A stretch of 64,000 nt of DNA, taken from assembly GCA_009763385.1 (NCBI GenBank), contig CM019829.1, positions 39,039,705 to 39,103,704 of the forward strand, written 5' to 3'. The position numbers and the translations under genes were made by a program. The notes below the pieces were generated by a model. That model ran no database searches. It had not been told where the DNA came from and was given only the letters and a program-made list of their open reading frames with translations. Shown one piece after another: positions 52,841 to 63,282 of the stretch; position 1 is the first letter of the stretch; each line of letters opens with the position of its first letter. This DNA is from Coix lacryma-jobi var. lacryma-jobi. Lineage: Eukaryota > Streptophyta > Magnoliopsida > Poales > Poaceae.

Positions 52841-54715
52841 TTAGGTCCATGGAATTTCATCCTTATCGGGCGGATCTTCTTCCTTGGGTGCTTCCTCTCT
52901 AAGTACTCCATCGGGTTCTTCTTCTTTTGGCACCTCTCCTTTGTTATGTGAGTTACACAACTCAGGAGGAAGTGGTTCTTTCTTTCTGCTCCACCTTGTT
53001 CTTGGGCGCCTCTTCTTGGTACGAACGGGTTTTGCTTCCTGCATATTAGCGGCATATGCGGGACCACGGGAAAAAGAGAATATTTCCTTCCTCCCTCCTA
53101 ATGTCATTTGAATTTTACCACTTCCCACATATATGCAGGCATCAACAGTGTTTAAGAAGGGTCTACCTAAGATTAGAGGCACATCTTTCCTATTTCCCAT
53201 ATCTAGTATTATGAAATCAGTAGGAACATATGAACCTCTAATATGAACAGGTAAATCATTGACTATTCCTTCTACATAGCAAGTGGATTGATCAGCTAGC
53301 ACAACATAGGCAGATGTGGATGACATGGGTGGAAAGAACGAGTTTTCATAGAAATCTTTAGATAAAATGTTCACACTCGATCCTAAATCACATATGGCAT
53401 TTTTAAAGATTTCACCAAAGATTGAGCATCTAATTATGGGACTACCAGGATCACCCTTTTTAACAGTCATGGTTTGATTTTCATAATAGTTAAAATGTTT
53501 TATTTCAACCATATTAGCAGTTTCCATGTCAGGTTTAGCAGGAATTTTGCCAGATTCAAAAGATGGTATGATAGCAGCAAGTTGAGCTAATTGGGTTTCT
53601 AACATCTTATTAAAGCTAAGTTGATTTTTCAGAGCAGATGAGAAATCTTCCAATTTAGCATTTATATTCTCAAGGGTTTTATCATTCGACATTAATTTCT
53701 TATTCAAGAAATCAGTAGTTTTACCTTGTGAGTAAACTAAATTCTTCAAGAATGAAAAATTATCAGAATTATGAAAATTAGAGCGGGGGAATGAATTGTT
53801 ACCTTGAGAGTTTGCAGGCTGATTCCATCCTTGATTCTGTTGACGGAAACCGTTACTGTTGTTGATGAAGTTCAAATCTTCATGTAGCTCGGGGCAGTGG
53901 CTCCCAGAATGTCCGGTTTCTCCACAGACTTCACAAGTCATGTAAGATTCCAGAGATTGGACACTCTCTTGTTGGTTCATCTTCTCATAGCAGTCCAGCT
54001 TCTTTGCCAGCAGGTCCATCTTGGCCACGATCATGTCGGCCTCCTTAAGGGAATGCATACCTCGCTTACGGGGTTGTAGTCTTTCGTCATTCCATCCTTG
54101 GTTCGACACCATCTTCTCTATGAGAGCCTTAACATCTGCAACATTCAAAGAAAAGAATGCACCGCCGGCGGCGGCATCCAAATGGCTTCTAGAGAGTGGG
54201 GTTAGGCCATGGTAGAAGTTCTGGATCAATACCCAGTCCTCCATACCATGGTGCGGACAAGCAGCGACATACTCTTGCAACCTCTCCCAAGCCTCGGGAA
54301 TAGATTCCTCGGCTTGTTGCGTAAAGCTGGAGATTTTGTTGCGCAGAGCATTCGTCTTGCCCATAGGAAAGAATTTGGCGAGAAAAGCATTGGAACACTT
54401 GTCCCATGTGTCTATAGTGTTGCGATCGGTATAGAACCATTGCTTCGCTTTTCCTAGCAAAGAGAAAGGAAAGAGACGAAGACGGATTGCTTCTTGGGTT
54501 ATCCCCTTAATGGTGAAGGTGCCGCAAATCTCCAAGAATTGTTGGAGGTGAGCATTGGCATCCTCATGAGCCTTGCCACAGAACGGGCTAGCTTGGACCA
54601 TCGTGATCAAAGCCGGTTTCAACTCAAAATTGAGGTTGGCATCGATCACGTCTGGTCCTATCGCTACATTAGCGACAGAAGGAGCAGAAAACTCACGAAT
54701 GGTCTTGTTGGCCAT
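52841..54715 (-). CDS. Athila-like gag-protease protein (intact)
   Basis: The frame is uninterrupted, 624 codons from the ATG at 54715 (MANKTIREFSAPSVA). It is open further upstream into the primer site and LTR, but that part is untranslated sequence. The capsid domain covers about residues 40-230 (AHEDANAHLQQFLEIC, RLRLFPFSLLGKAKQWF). A classical knuckle, CEVCGETGHSGSHC, is near residue 265. An Asn/Gln-rich linker and a coiled coil precede the protease-like domain at about 420-540, where the catalytic triplet reads DLG in AICDLGSSVNILS, as in many plant Athila proteins, and LILGRPFL matches the distal motif. A charged tail rich in Lys, Pro and Glu ends the protein. Because no pol is present it should act only with enzymes from elsewhere. 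It is the clearest open coding frame in the window. Confidence 0.85.
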   Translation of the reverse strand: MANKTIREFSAPSVANVAIGPDVIDANLNFELKPALITMVQASPFCGKAHEDANAHLQQFLEICGTFTIKGITQEAIRLRLFPFSLLGKAKQWFYTDRNTIDTWDKCSNAFLAKFFPMGKTNALRNKISSFTQQAEESIPEAWERLQEYVAACPHHGMEDWVLIQNFYHGLTPLSRSHLDAAAGGAFFSLNVADVKALIEKMVSNQGWNDERLQPRKRGMHSLKEADMIVAKMDLLAKKLDCYEKMNQQESVQSLESYMTCEVCGETGHSGSHCPELHEDLNFINNSNGFRQQNQGWNQPANSQGNNSFPRSNFHNSDNFSFLKNLVYSQGKTTDFLNKKLMSNDKTLENINAKLEDFSSALKNQLSFNKMLETQLAQLAAIIPSFESGKIPAKPDMETANMVEIKHFNYYENQTMTVKKGDPGSPIIRCSIFGEIFKNAICDLGSSVNILSKDFYENSFFPPMSSTSAYVVLADQSTCYVEGIVNDLPVHIRGSYVPTDFIILDMGNRKDVPLILGRPFLNTVDACIYVGSGKIQMTLGGRKEIFSFSRGPAYAANMQEAKPVRTKKRRPRTRWSRKKEPLPPELCNSHNKGEVPKEEEPDGVLREEAPKEEDPPDKDEIPWT

Positions 54716-54877
54716 CGTGAAGATAGAACGAGATAAGAAAGAAAGAAGTTGAAGAAGATGAAGGAAAAAGATAAGAAGAACAAAGGAAAGAAAGAATGAG
54801 GTAAGATGGGATTCGCTAAGCGGGAGCTTAAGCGAAGATAAATTCGACACGGACTCAACCGATACACCGATTGCCTT

Positions 54878-55046
54878 CCCCGGCAACGGCGCCAGAAATG
54901 CTTGTTGGTAGTTCTTAGCTTCACTAAAGATAGAGCTAGGCAACTATCCCCGGTAACGGCCTAGAAATGCTTGTTGGCACTTGCTAACGTTGCTACTAGG
55001 AGTAGACTATGGAATCTATTCCAGGCAACGGTGTCAGAAGTGCTTG
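54878..55046 (-). repeat. Three tandem copies of a primer-site-like segment
   Basis: The true primer site reads TGGCGCCGTTGCCGGGG on the minus strand (54879-54895). Plus-strand segments CCCCGGCAACGGCGCCAGAAATGCTTGTTGG (abridged here to key words CGGCAACGG, AGAAATGC, TTGTTGG), then 54944-54976 (CGGTAACGG, AGAAATGC, TTGTTGG) and 55020-55046 (AGGCAACGG, AGAAGTGC, TTGT) repeat at a spacing of about 66-75 bases. The second and third lie inside the LTR. Confidence 0.8.
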
Positions 55047-56887
55047 TAGCAAGTCCGGTCACTATACCTAAAGGAATGAAGCTAAAGCAGCTATCTACTA
55101 ATGCCAAGCGGGGTTGTCAATCCCGACACTAGTAGGAGCTAGCTAGAGAGAATGCAATCTACCAGGAGGAGATTCTGCAAGCACACAGAACTATCGTAGT
55201 AGCACTTCGCCTGGGAGTACCAGGTGTCGATTTATTTGATCCCAAGGGAAGGCTAGGGTGGTGTATGAGTTGAGTCAAGGAGGGGATGAGAGTCGAAGAA
55301 ATAAGAAAAAGGAAAAGGGGAGAAGGGAAGAGAAGGGATGGAGGCTAGAAAGAATATATGGGTGGATAGGTAAGGATGAAATGGATGGCTAAGGTAAGGT
55401 GGATGGATAGGTAGATAAATGGAATAGGATAACTAAGGGTAACTAAGATAACTAACTACTAACTAATAACTACTCCTAGATAACCACGAAGGAAGATAAC
55501 TACGAAGCAAGATAGTTACGAAGCAAGGCAGGCAAAAGTCAATAAAGCAACTAAGTTAAGTAAAGTTTTATTCCTATCTTATCAAGTATCGAGGCGTACT
55601 AGCCTTTACCACTTACTTAGGTTGAACGCTAGCACAACGAGCCTTACTGCTAAACTGGGCCAACCACGTGGTGGAATTCAAGGCGCACAAGGCTGTCACC
55701 ACCTGCTTGCTACCACAGCTATCCGGGGGTCCAGCCGTATCTGAAGGTAAGTCTATAACTAAGCACCACGCTTAACTATATTCTAACTATCTCTACCCTA
55801 GCTTTGAATAGAGACACCCTTACGGACGTCAGAGCAAACACTTGACTTAATAAGATAAACACTAAACTAACTAAGCAACCTATTAGCAAAGATCAATCAC
55901 TAAGCACACTAGAGATTAACTACTATGGCTAAGTGAATTGAACTGTAGGATAGCTATGTCACACTCAAGGTACTTGATAAAGTAATACTGAAAGTAATAC
56001 TGAAAGTAATGCTTAATGTAATACTAAGATAAAGATAAATGTACCTGAGATACAAGAGAGCAAACCAGACCAGAGACGTCGGGAAATCAACCGACCTCCG
56101 ATGCCAGTCGCTCGCACCCGCTTCTCTCTTAGCAAGCTCTACGCTCCTTTTACCAAGAACTTAAGCTGAGCTGTGCTAAACTAAAAGCCGCGCTATAGCG
56201 AGGGCACTAGAGCTATACTCTCTCTACTAGCTAACCTACTTGCCTAAGCTCCCTGAGCTTCTAACCTAACTCTCACTTGCTTCTATTGCTTCTTGGTGTG
56301 TAGGTACAAATGAAGTGGTGCCACCAGGGGGGTATTTATAGTCTTGAGGAGTGAGGGGGTACTTATAGGGGGCAGCCAACCGACCTAGGGTTAGGTCAGG
56401 TGGCGGGCGCCACCCCCTACTGGCGGCCGCCAGTCCACTGGCCGTTGGATGCATCATCACTGATCCTACGACCTCCAGGTGGTTGTCCAAGGCAGTTTGG
56501 AGGTCGGTTGCATGTCCTAGCAACCGACTTAGGTCATGATCCACGCCACTCCCCTCCGTAGCCCTCCGATCAAACCGACCTAGTGACCAAGGGTCAAGAT
56601 TTGGCCTTGGGGTAGTCACATGGATCAGTGACGTGGCAGGGGGGATTCTGGGCCTCACCCTTGTGGCGGGCGCCACCCCCCTAAGGCCCAATTGGGCCCT
56701 GCTGAGTGGGTTTGGCCTCTGGTGGTTCAAATGTCCAAATTTGGTCCAAATTCCTGTATTCAAATAAAAATCTATGGACATGTGGAATTTGGTTAGTTTG
56801 AAACCTATTTGACTACATTTCATGCCTTTTTGGTGGACTTTAGGGTCAAATGTTGATGGTAAAACAGGTGTTTAAGGACCATCAACA
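54903..56887 (-). repeat. 5' LTR of the Athila-like element
   Basis: About 1,985 bases from TGTTGATGG (minus, at 56887) to CCAACA at 54903. A TATAAATA box on the minus strand at about 56333-56341 gives a U3 of roughly 550 bases. The palindrome GGCGGGCGCCACC occurs near 56402 and 56662. Primer site and gag follow at once, which fixes orientation. Confidence 0.7.
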
Positions 56888-56892
56888 CCGCC
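56888..56892. other. Direct repeat CCGCC (right)
   Basis: After these bases the LARD-like LTR continues CTTTTAAATG as in its left LTR at 37341. Confidence 0.75.
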
Positions 56893-58958
56893 CTTTTAAA
56901 TGATGACCGAATCAAAGGATGTGAGCCGTGGTGTTTGCTAAGGTTAGGCCTTGGTTTGAACCCTATGACATAAAGCCGTATTGGCTTGGCCAAGACTTAA
57001 ACTTGCAAACCACCACCTTGTTCCAAGCCCAAGGAAATCAGACAACCGCCGAGAGGGATAAACCTTGTGTATTTTAGTGTCTCGTTGGTGTTAATGGATT
57101 TTCCTACGTCTCATTGTCTTTTCAATTATGGTGTGAGTGTTCTCTTGCCTTGTGTGTCGTTTCGTGGAGTAGCATACGATTGGACCGAGAGAACATGGAC
57201 GACAGTAAGGACTGCGAGATGGAGTCAGCTCAGGAGGAAACGACCGCGCTAATTGAACACCAACGAGGAATAATTAAACCACGACTACGACTACTTCGCA
57301 GGTGTCATGGCAGCACCCTCTTTTAGAGAATCCTATTAGACATTGCAAATAAGTAGACTTGCTAGTGCTTTTATATTTATTCCTTTGCTAGTATATTGAT
57401 GCATGATACTACCTAAGCCATTATTACCTGATTGCAACCCACTCTACCACAACACCCTGCTTTGCGCATTCGCCCAGTTATTCTTGCTTACTCGCCTGCT
57501 TGCTTGCATTATTATTTAACTCCACTTCGTATTATATCTGAGATGTGATACGGATGGTGAACCCTTGGGAATGGTTTGGCGGGTGATGCCAGACTTGGTG
57601 ATGGGTGAGCGTGTGTGACTTGGGTGTGTGGAGGGTGAGGGTTGTGTCGACCGAGCCAGAATATATGACGAGCCTGGTGCGAGTCTTGCCGCATATCTGG
57701 ATGCCCCTGTGGTGTGAAACCTGTGGCGGGTTAAGTGGTGACTTGAGGTGGATCCGGGTGCGAGCCGTTGGTGGAGCCCGGATCAGGAGCGTGCTGTGGT
57801 GGCACGGATAATGAAAACCTTTGAGAAGACATTCCGGCTTAGTCACCCTAGGTGGAGCGGAATCTGGACCACGGGGAAATACCTTTACATGCCACTCGCT
57901 CCTTATGGACGGGGACGGTCGGACTACTTGGTAGGGTAATGTCACTACTGCTAGGCGAGAAAGTGCGAGGAAGGTACGGGCATGGGAGTCCCACACCCTT
58001 CCGAGACGTTCACGGCTCCCACTTCGGGAGAGGGAACGTGACTTCACAGACTTAGCCATCCCAGACAGACTTGGGGTGTTCCAGGGCTAAGAGGTAGGGT
58101 GGCATTACTCTAGGCTGGCAAGCGACCGATATCCGCCTAGGCACGGCTAGGTTGCCGATGATGGCGATCTTGTGGATGTTGTAGAACCTCAGCAGAGTGT
58201 ATGGTTGATCGATCAATACGTTGGCCAATTCGTTGGTCGCGGACCTTTTCCCTGACCTATTTTCGACTAGCGAGAGTTCTCTTTTCTCCCTCTGGTATGT
58301 GAGTGCCGGCCGTGAACCTGGTGTGAGGTTGCGGGCCGTTGAGACAAGGCTGGGAGGGAGCTGGCCTTTGTCGACCTGAGTGAGAGTGTGAGATGAGGTA
58401 AGGTGATGGTGTGGTGATGATTGGGATGGATATGGATATGGATATGGTGGATGGATATGGATATGTGTGAATGTATTAAAACTTGATAACATTATTATAT
58501 TGATTACTGCTCATGCGCTAGGATGCAAATCCACAGCCAAATCTTAGGATCGCCAGATCCTTTGTTTTATCTTTTCCACTAAAGCTCATCGGTGCTGACC
58601 ATGGCCTGCACACATCTGGCGGTGTGCAGATTTTCCTGCTTCAGAGGTACTGACTCTAGAAGGAATAGGAGGTTTCGTGCCTACGCTCAAGTTTGGTTCG
58701 GAGGATCCGGTTGATGCTGCGCTACAACAACTTTGATGATGCCCGTGAAGGAGGAGCCTTCACTCGATAGACTTCCGCTAGAATAAACTCTGTAATAGGT
58801 GATACCCCAGTGATGTAATGCTTATAACCATGTAATATTACGATGTATGACTGTGGTATGGACTGATATATGATAATATGATAAGATCAGTTCCTGATAT
58901 TGTCATATTATAACTCATTCTGTGGAATTTCCCTTCGCGGAAAATTGAGGATGTTTCA

Positions 58959-58963
58959 GGACA
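58959..58963. other. Target duplication GGACA (right)
   Basis: Identical to 34326-34330. The following 20 bases (58964-58983) are the only E1 sequence seen on this side. Confidence 0.9.
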
Positions 58964-58983
58964 CGCCTTGACCTGAGCCTCAC

Positions 58984-59418
58984 TGAAAGGGTCGAGATGA
59001 CAGACTAGAGGGGGGGGGGTGAATAGTCCTTTTAAAATTAAACGTAGTGGCTAACCAAAACAAATGCGGAATTAAAACTATCGGTTTAGCCAAGACTATA
59101 CCCCTCTACTTATACTCTATGACACCTTACTAAAGATCCTAAACAAAGCAAATAAGGTGTCGGGCTAGCTAAAGCTCACCTATACAATTCTAGCTTGCAA
59201 GGTTACACAAACCTAAGCAACTAGTACTCAAACAACCGGGGAGCTCCTACACGTGCCACTAAGCAAAAGCACAAAGCCTAAGCTCACTAGCAATGCTCAA
59301 TAACAAGGCTACACAAGCCAAATTAGAGAGCTCAACTTAGTTACAGAAACTAAGCAACTAAACACTAGCACAAGAATGAGTATTGAAATACAAGCTAGTG
59401 AAAGAAACAAACTATTTA
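58984..59418 (-). repeat. Sirevirus-type LTR end, truncated
   Basis: It begins TGAAAGGGTCGAGATGACAG and reaches a poly-G run followed by TGAATAG at 59009-59027, the same layout as at 12268 and 13377. In the minus sense this is the LTR 3' end. No gene is present. The right side is lost where another LTR begins. Confidence 0.55.
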
Positions 59419-61067
59419 CACCAGATTTTGGACCGAAAAGATTATTATTTTGTAAGCACAGACGACTGGTTTATTAAGGAAGGAATCGACCAGAAAAAAT
59501 TAAGAAGCTTATATTGGTTCGAGCGTGACCAGAAGAATTCGTGTGGGCCAGCTTGATGGGCTTCGAAGACGTGTCAGACTCAGCCAAGGAGTTCGAGTCT
59601 GGGTCATTTTTATTTTACCTATTATGTAACCTAGTCATGTTAGGACAGGAGTCAAACAGGTTATAAATAGTTAGAAACCCGAATTTTGTAGGGGAATCCA
59701 ATCAATCAATACATCGGGCCTCGGCCAAAACCCTAGGAGTAGGAGTAACGTAGATCTCGGCGAGACCTTCAATCAGGCAGGGCTGCATCGGCTTCGACCG
59801 ACCTCCGGTTTGCTTGTAAGTTTCACCAATGGCTCGTGTCATTGTGCAATAAGGCTGTATTTGGCATCGACCAAACTCTTGTTAAGCTATGATATGGCTA
59901 GTTATCGGTCTAAGTTCGTCTCTTGTAAGGCTGTCTTGACTCTGATCAATCTCTTACTTTAGTCGATCTTGACTAGTTATCGGCTCTATTGGTTTGGAAA
60001 GCTAATAGATTCATTAAGTTATCAATGTTGTTTTATGTTTTATTTCGTTTCTTTATGTTTTAAACAACATCTTGCCCAATCAAGACTGACAAAGCAGTTA
60101 AAGCTTAAAAGTAGTTTAGATCGGCTACCTAAAGATCTTATATGCTGACATCAGAGAGAATAGCCGATCAAAGCTTCTCATCGACTATTTTGTCAATCTT
60201 GGTTGTTACATGCCGTGCGTTCGAGATATTCGATAAAATCGTAGTTTGATCTAAGAACATAGAAAATCTGGTTTAACATGTTTATTATGGTTGTATTCTC
60301 GAACCCCACTGATACATATGATAAATTAGGTCTGTTTGATTTTAGATTAAATCATGGTTTTTTACGGGTAGATCTTGTTCGTGCCTCATGGCCCTGCATC
60401 GGCTAAAATAGCCGATCCAACTATACTTTCTTCATAATGTGTTCTTTTAAGTGGCTTGGAATTAACGGATCTACTCTTTGCATAAGACGTGATCTAGCTT
60501 AGTCATCATTATGGCTGTATGGAGACACTCCACTGTTGATGTTTAAGCTATTTTATCGATCTATTTGTTATTATGGCTGTATGGAGACACCCCACTATTA
60601 ACAAATAGAACTGCTCGTGCAATTAGTCGACACATTGGTTTCATGTCGCTTAGACGTACACATAGATCTTTTTTCTACTAATATACTTAGGCTTATCGGC
60701 TATTTATTTGCTCTGAATACTTCTTTACATATATCATAGCCGTTTTGCCTTATATATTTTTCAACACTTTATGCAATTTCTTGGGAGTTGACTTTGTAGT
60801 AAATATCCTAACAACAAGTGGCTATATTAGAGCCGTACAATTTGGAACTGTCTGTAATTAAGCCGGCATGTTCCACAATTTGACAACTATTTCTTCTCCT
60901 TGTCGATTGCAGGTCAAATTGACTGGCACGCCCAAAGTCTATCTCGCTAAGATTCGGCACCACCACCTACTGAAGGTTCAGGAGGTCAGGACCTTGCTCT
61001 GTACGCCCTCTGAGGACCGTGCGCTCGAGTGTTTTGGCGTGACCGACCGAAATTTTACGTCAACACA
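59419..61067 (+). repeat. 5' LTR of a plus-strand Gypsy element (E5)
   Basis: The right end CAACACA is six bases before the primer site. A TATAAATA box lies at 59663-59670. The left end is uncertain by about 30 bases because no clear terminal TG was found near ACACCAGATTTTGGACC. The phrase TTATGGCTGTATGGAGACAC is repeated at about 60511 and 60572. A splice-acceptor-like TTGTCGATTGCAG lies at 60900-60912. Confidence 0.65.
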
Positions 61068-61072
61068 TTCTT

Positions 61073-61090
61073 TTGGCACGCCTGGTGGGA
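61073..61090 (+). other. Primer-binding site of E5
   Basis: TTGGCACGCCTGGTGGGA, related to but different from the primer sites of E1 and the Tat element (TGGCACGCCAGGTAGGGG). Confidence 0.7.
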
Positions 61091-61105
61091 CACAATCGTC
61101 TGATC

Positions 61106-63282
61106 ATGACAATCGGTAATGACGAAGTGCTAAATGTAACAATGGATGATCTCCCAGATGAGGTCCAACGCCTAATAGAACAGACTGTTGAGCAATATCG
61201 GGGTATGTGTTTGCTGAGCTTCAGCAAGACCAGAGACAAAAAGGTTATTCAGAAGACTCATCTTCCAAGGGTGATTCGGGAATGGCATGAGGATCCAATG
61301 ATCCAGATACAACACAATGCTATGCGAGAAGTGATCAGCAAAGCCATGTCTACTACTCTGATGAACCATAATGAAGTTTTTCTCAACAGTCTCACAAATG
61401 CCATTAAGGAGGCCTTCAACTTAGGCGATGATAGAAGGGGTCCGGTATATACCATGAGAATCAATCAAGGAGCTGGAAACTCTACTGGACCTCAGATCAA
61501 TGGCCATAATGGCAGTGGAAACCAAATGATTGTCAGCCCTGGAGGTGTGACACCGCAGCCAATGCAACAGCCGAATATGAGTAATAACATGTACTCATCG
61601 GCTACAAAAATAGCTCCCCATGCAAGGCGCATTACTAGAGATTTCAATGCGCCACCATATCAAGGGAATGTAGCACCTGGTGATATTCCTCAAGGATATC
61701 ATTATGTTTCAGATTATTATACTTTGGATGCTCAGGAGAACCCGGGATATCATGGCAATGCCTTCGGGGGGCAGAACATTGGCCATCAGGAGCCGGTGAA
61801 TCAAATTGATCAACTAATGAGTCGGGTAACTGATTTGGTTCAAAAGCAATTTGGCTTAACGCCAAAATCTATAATGACTGGCTACAAAAAGCCATATCCA
61901 AAGTGGTTTGATCAGGTTGTTCTTCCTCCAAGATATAGAATCCCTGATTTTACCAAATTCACAGGAACTGGGTCAGTAACAACCATGGAACATGTAACCC
62001 AGTTTCTAATCTAGCTTGGGGAAATTGGTGATGAATCGGCACTTAAAGTTAGAATGTTCCCTTTATCTCTATCTGGTTCGGCTTTTTCATGCTTTTCATC
62101 TTTACCACCCAATTCCATTCAAAGCTGGGAAGATTTGGAAGACAAGTTTCATAAATACTTTGACTCTGGAATATTGGAAAAGGGCCTGGTAGACTTAATC
62201 GATACAAGGCAAGGAAATAATGAGACTGGATGTCAGTACCTTCAGAGATTCAGAGAGATGAAGAATCAATGCTATTCCTTATCACTATCGGATCCAGAGG
62301 TGGTTAGCATTGCAATTCGGGGGTTAATACCTGCCATCAGAGAAAAAATCGGCTTTGGTTGTAACAATATGGCCAATTTAGCTAAAAAGGTGGCAAATAT
62401 TGATGCTCAGAATCGGTACAATCAAGTCTTTAAGCCCAAGAAAGCCTACAGTGCAGAGAGCCATTTCTTCCTGCAAGATGAAAGCAATGATTCAAGTGAT
62501 GAAAGTGAGGATGAAGTAGCTGCTGTAGACTGGACTTGGAAGAACAACGAGTACATACCTTGGGCAAAGGCTAAGAGTGCCGAGAAAGATGTAAAATATA
62601 GCTTGACATCACCAAGGCCGACAAGATATTTGACTACTTGCTACAGAAGGGTCAAATCAAGTTGACTGGGAATCACAGTATCCCATCGGCTGAGGAGCTT
62701 AAGAATAAAAGGTACTGCAAATTTCATAATTCTGGTACCCATACTACTAACGATTGCCGAGTTTTCAGAGATATGATCTAGAGGGCTATCGTTAAAGGAA
62801 GGATTGGCCTAGAAAAGGCCAAAGGCATGAGCATCAATGGTCATCCTTTTCCACAAAACATGGTGACTCCTGCACCTTAGAGTGAGATCAAAGTATTGAC
62901 TTCCGATAAAGCCAGGGCAGATGGGACGGTTGATCCAAAGAAACAGCTAACAGCCAGTGAGTATCAGGAGATGAAAGGAAAAAAGAATACTGATCAACGC
63001 GATCAACCTGAGACTTCAAAGGCTGGTGAAGCGAGAAGACGTCCGACTGTCAGAATCTTATTGAACAAATGGCAACGTCAGAAAGAACGGAGCCAAATGC
63101 AAAGGGAAAGGGATGAGCAAGAGTATCAAGAGTGGCCCGAAGAGGAAGAATATAGGAGGTCTCATGAAGAAGAAAAACGTATCAAAGATGAAGAAAAGAA
63201 TCATTGGTACTGTCCTTTCTTCAGGCATTGTTGGAATGAAGGGCTAAAGCTTCCTACTCTTTGTAATTGCCAAGAATGCAGT
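61106..63282 (+). pseudogene. E5 gag (decayed, cut by an insertion)
   Basis: The ATG at 61106 (MTIGNDEVLNVTMDDLP) follows the primer site. The frame is open to a TAG at 62012-62014, after which the same frame continues (LGEIGDESALKVRMFPLSLSG). The conserved capsid part is KPYPKWFDQVVLPPRYRIPDF to about FHKYFDSGIL and beyond. A one-base loss near 62605 shifts the frame. Then LLQKGQIKLTGNHSIPSAEEL and a knuckle-like YCKFHNSGTHTTNDCRVF follow, with stops at about 62780 and 62878. From 62896 a charged, Glu/Arg-rich region is open again and reaches CNCQECS at 63266-63283, where another LTR cuts it. Protease and pol would lie beyond the window. Confidence 0.7.

Larger units (their letters stand above)
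51148..56887 (-). mobile_element. Athila-like gag-protease element with one recognisable LTR
   Basis: The insert is placed exactly by comparison with the uninterrupted left LTR of the LARD-like element. On the minus strand it has an LTR (56887-54903), a primer site, a gag-protease gene (54715-52841) and a non-coding 3' part that ends at 51148. No reverse transcriptase or integrase is present. The 1.4 kb at the 3' end does not resemble the 5' LTR and ends GGTTAGCT instead of CA, yet a five-base direct repeat flanks the whole insert. Confidence 0.7.
34331..58958 (+). mobile_element. LARD-like element with ~5 kb LTRs and non-coding interior
   Basis: The LTRs begin TGTAACAACCC and end GAGGATGTTTCA: 34331-39412 (5,082 bases) and 41726-58958 (about 5.7 kb after removing two insertions). 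An initiator-Met primer site follows the left LTR and a purine tract precedes the right one. The 2.3 kb between them has no gag or pol. The motif CTCGAGGACGAGATC before the purine tract is often found behind pol in Tekay/Del-type Gypsy elements, so I infer descent from that lineage. A sample of 290 aligned LTR bases (35885-36175 against 49680-49965) shows 7 differences, about 2.4%. Movement would need proteins from another element. Confidence 0.85.
41726..58958 (+). repeat. Right LTR of the LARD-like element (twice interrupted)
   Basis: LTR sequence occupies 41726-42551, 48326-51147 and 56893-58958; the rest is the Reina-type and Athila-like insertions. It keeps about 643 bases (42448-42551 and 48326-48864) that the left LTR has lost. 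A tandem duplication of about 73 bases is present at 48661-48810. Frames such as 48902-49492 match frames in the left LTR but carry no recognisable domain. Confidence 0.85.
5773..58983 (+). mobile_element. E1: non-autonomous Tat-like Gypsy element, heavily nested
   Basis: The parts of one plus-strand element can be joined across two later insertions. They are an LTR (5773-6951), a primer-binding site, a gag (7011-8669 continuing at 30787-31253), non-coding sequence, an antisense spliced gene (31829-34330, minus) and a short remnant at 58964-58983. The joins are supported by target duplications CCTGC (8665-8669 and 30782-30786) and GGACA (34326-34330 and 58959-58963). Reading across the first join restores a gag sequence with no gain or loss of bases. 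No protease, reverse transcriptase or integrase is found between gag and the antisense gene, so I infer a non-autonomous element. Its right end lies beyond 58983, hidden by a further insertion. Confidence 0.8.

Noticed and set aside
54716..54943. N-terminal extension of the Athila-like gag with a hydrophobic stretch
   Set aside because: It crosses the primer-binding site and the LTR border, so the hydrophobic segment is translated leader and not a signal peptide.
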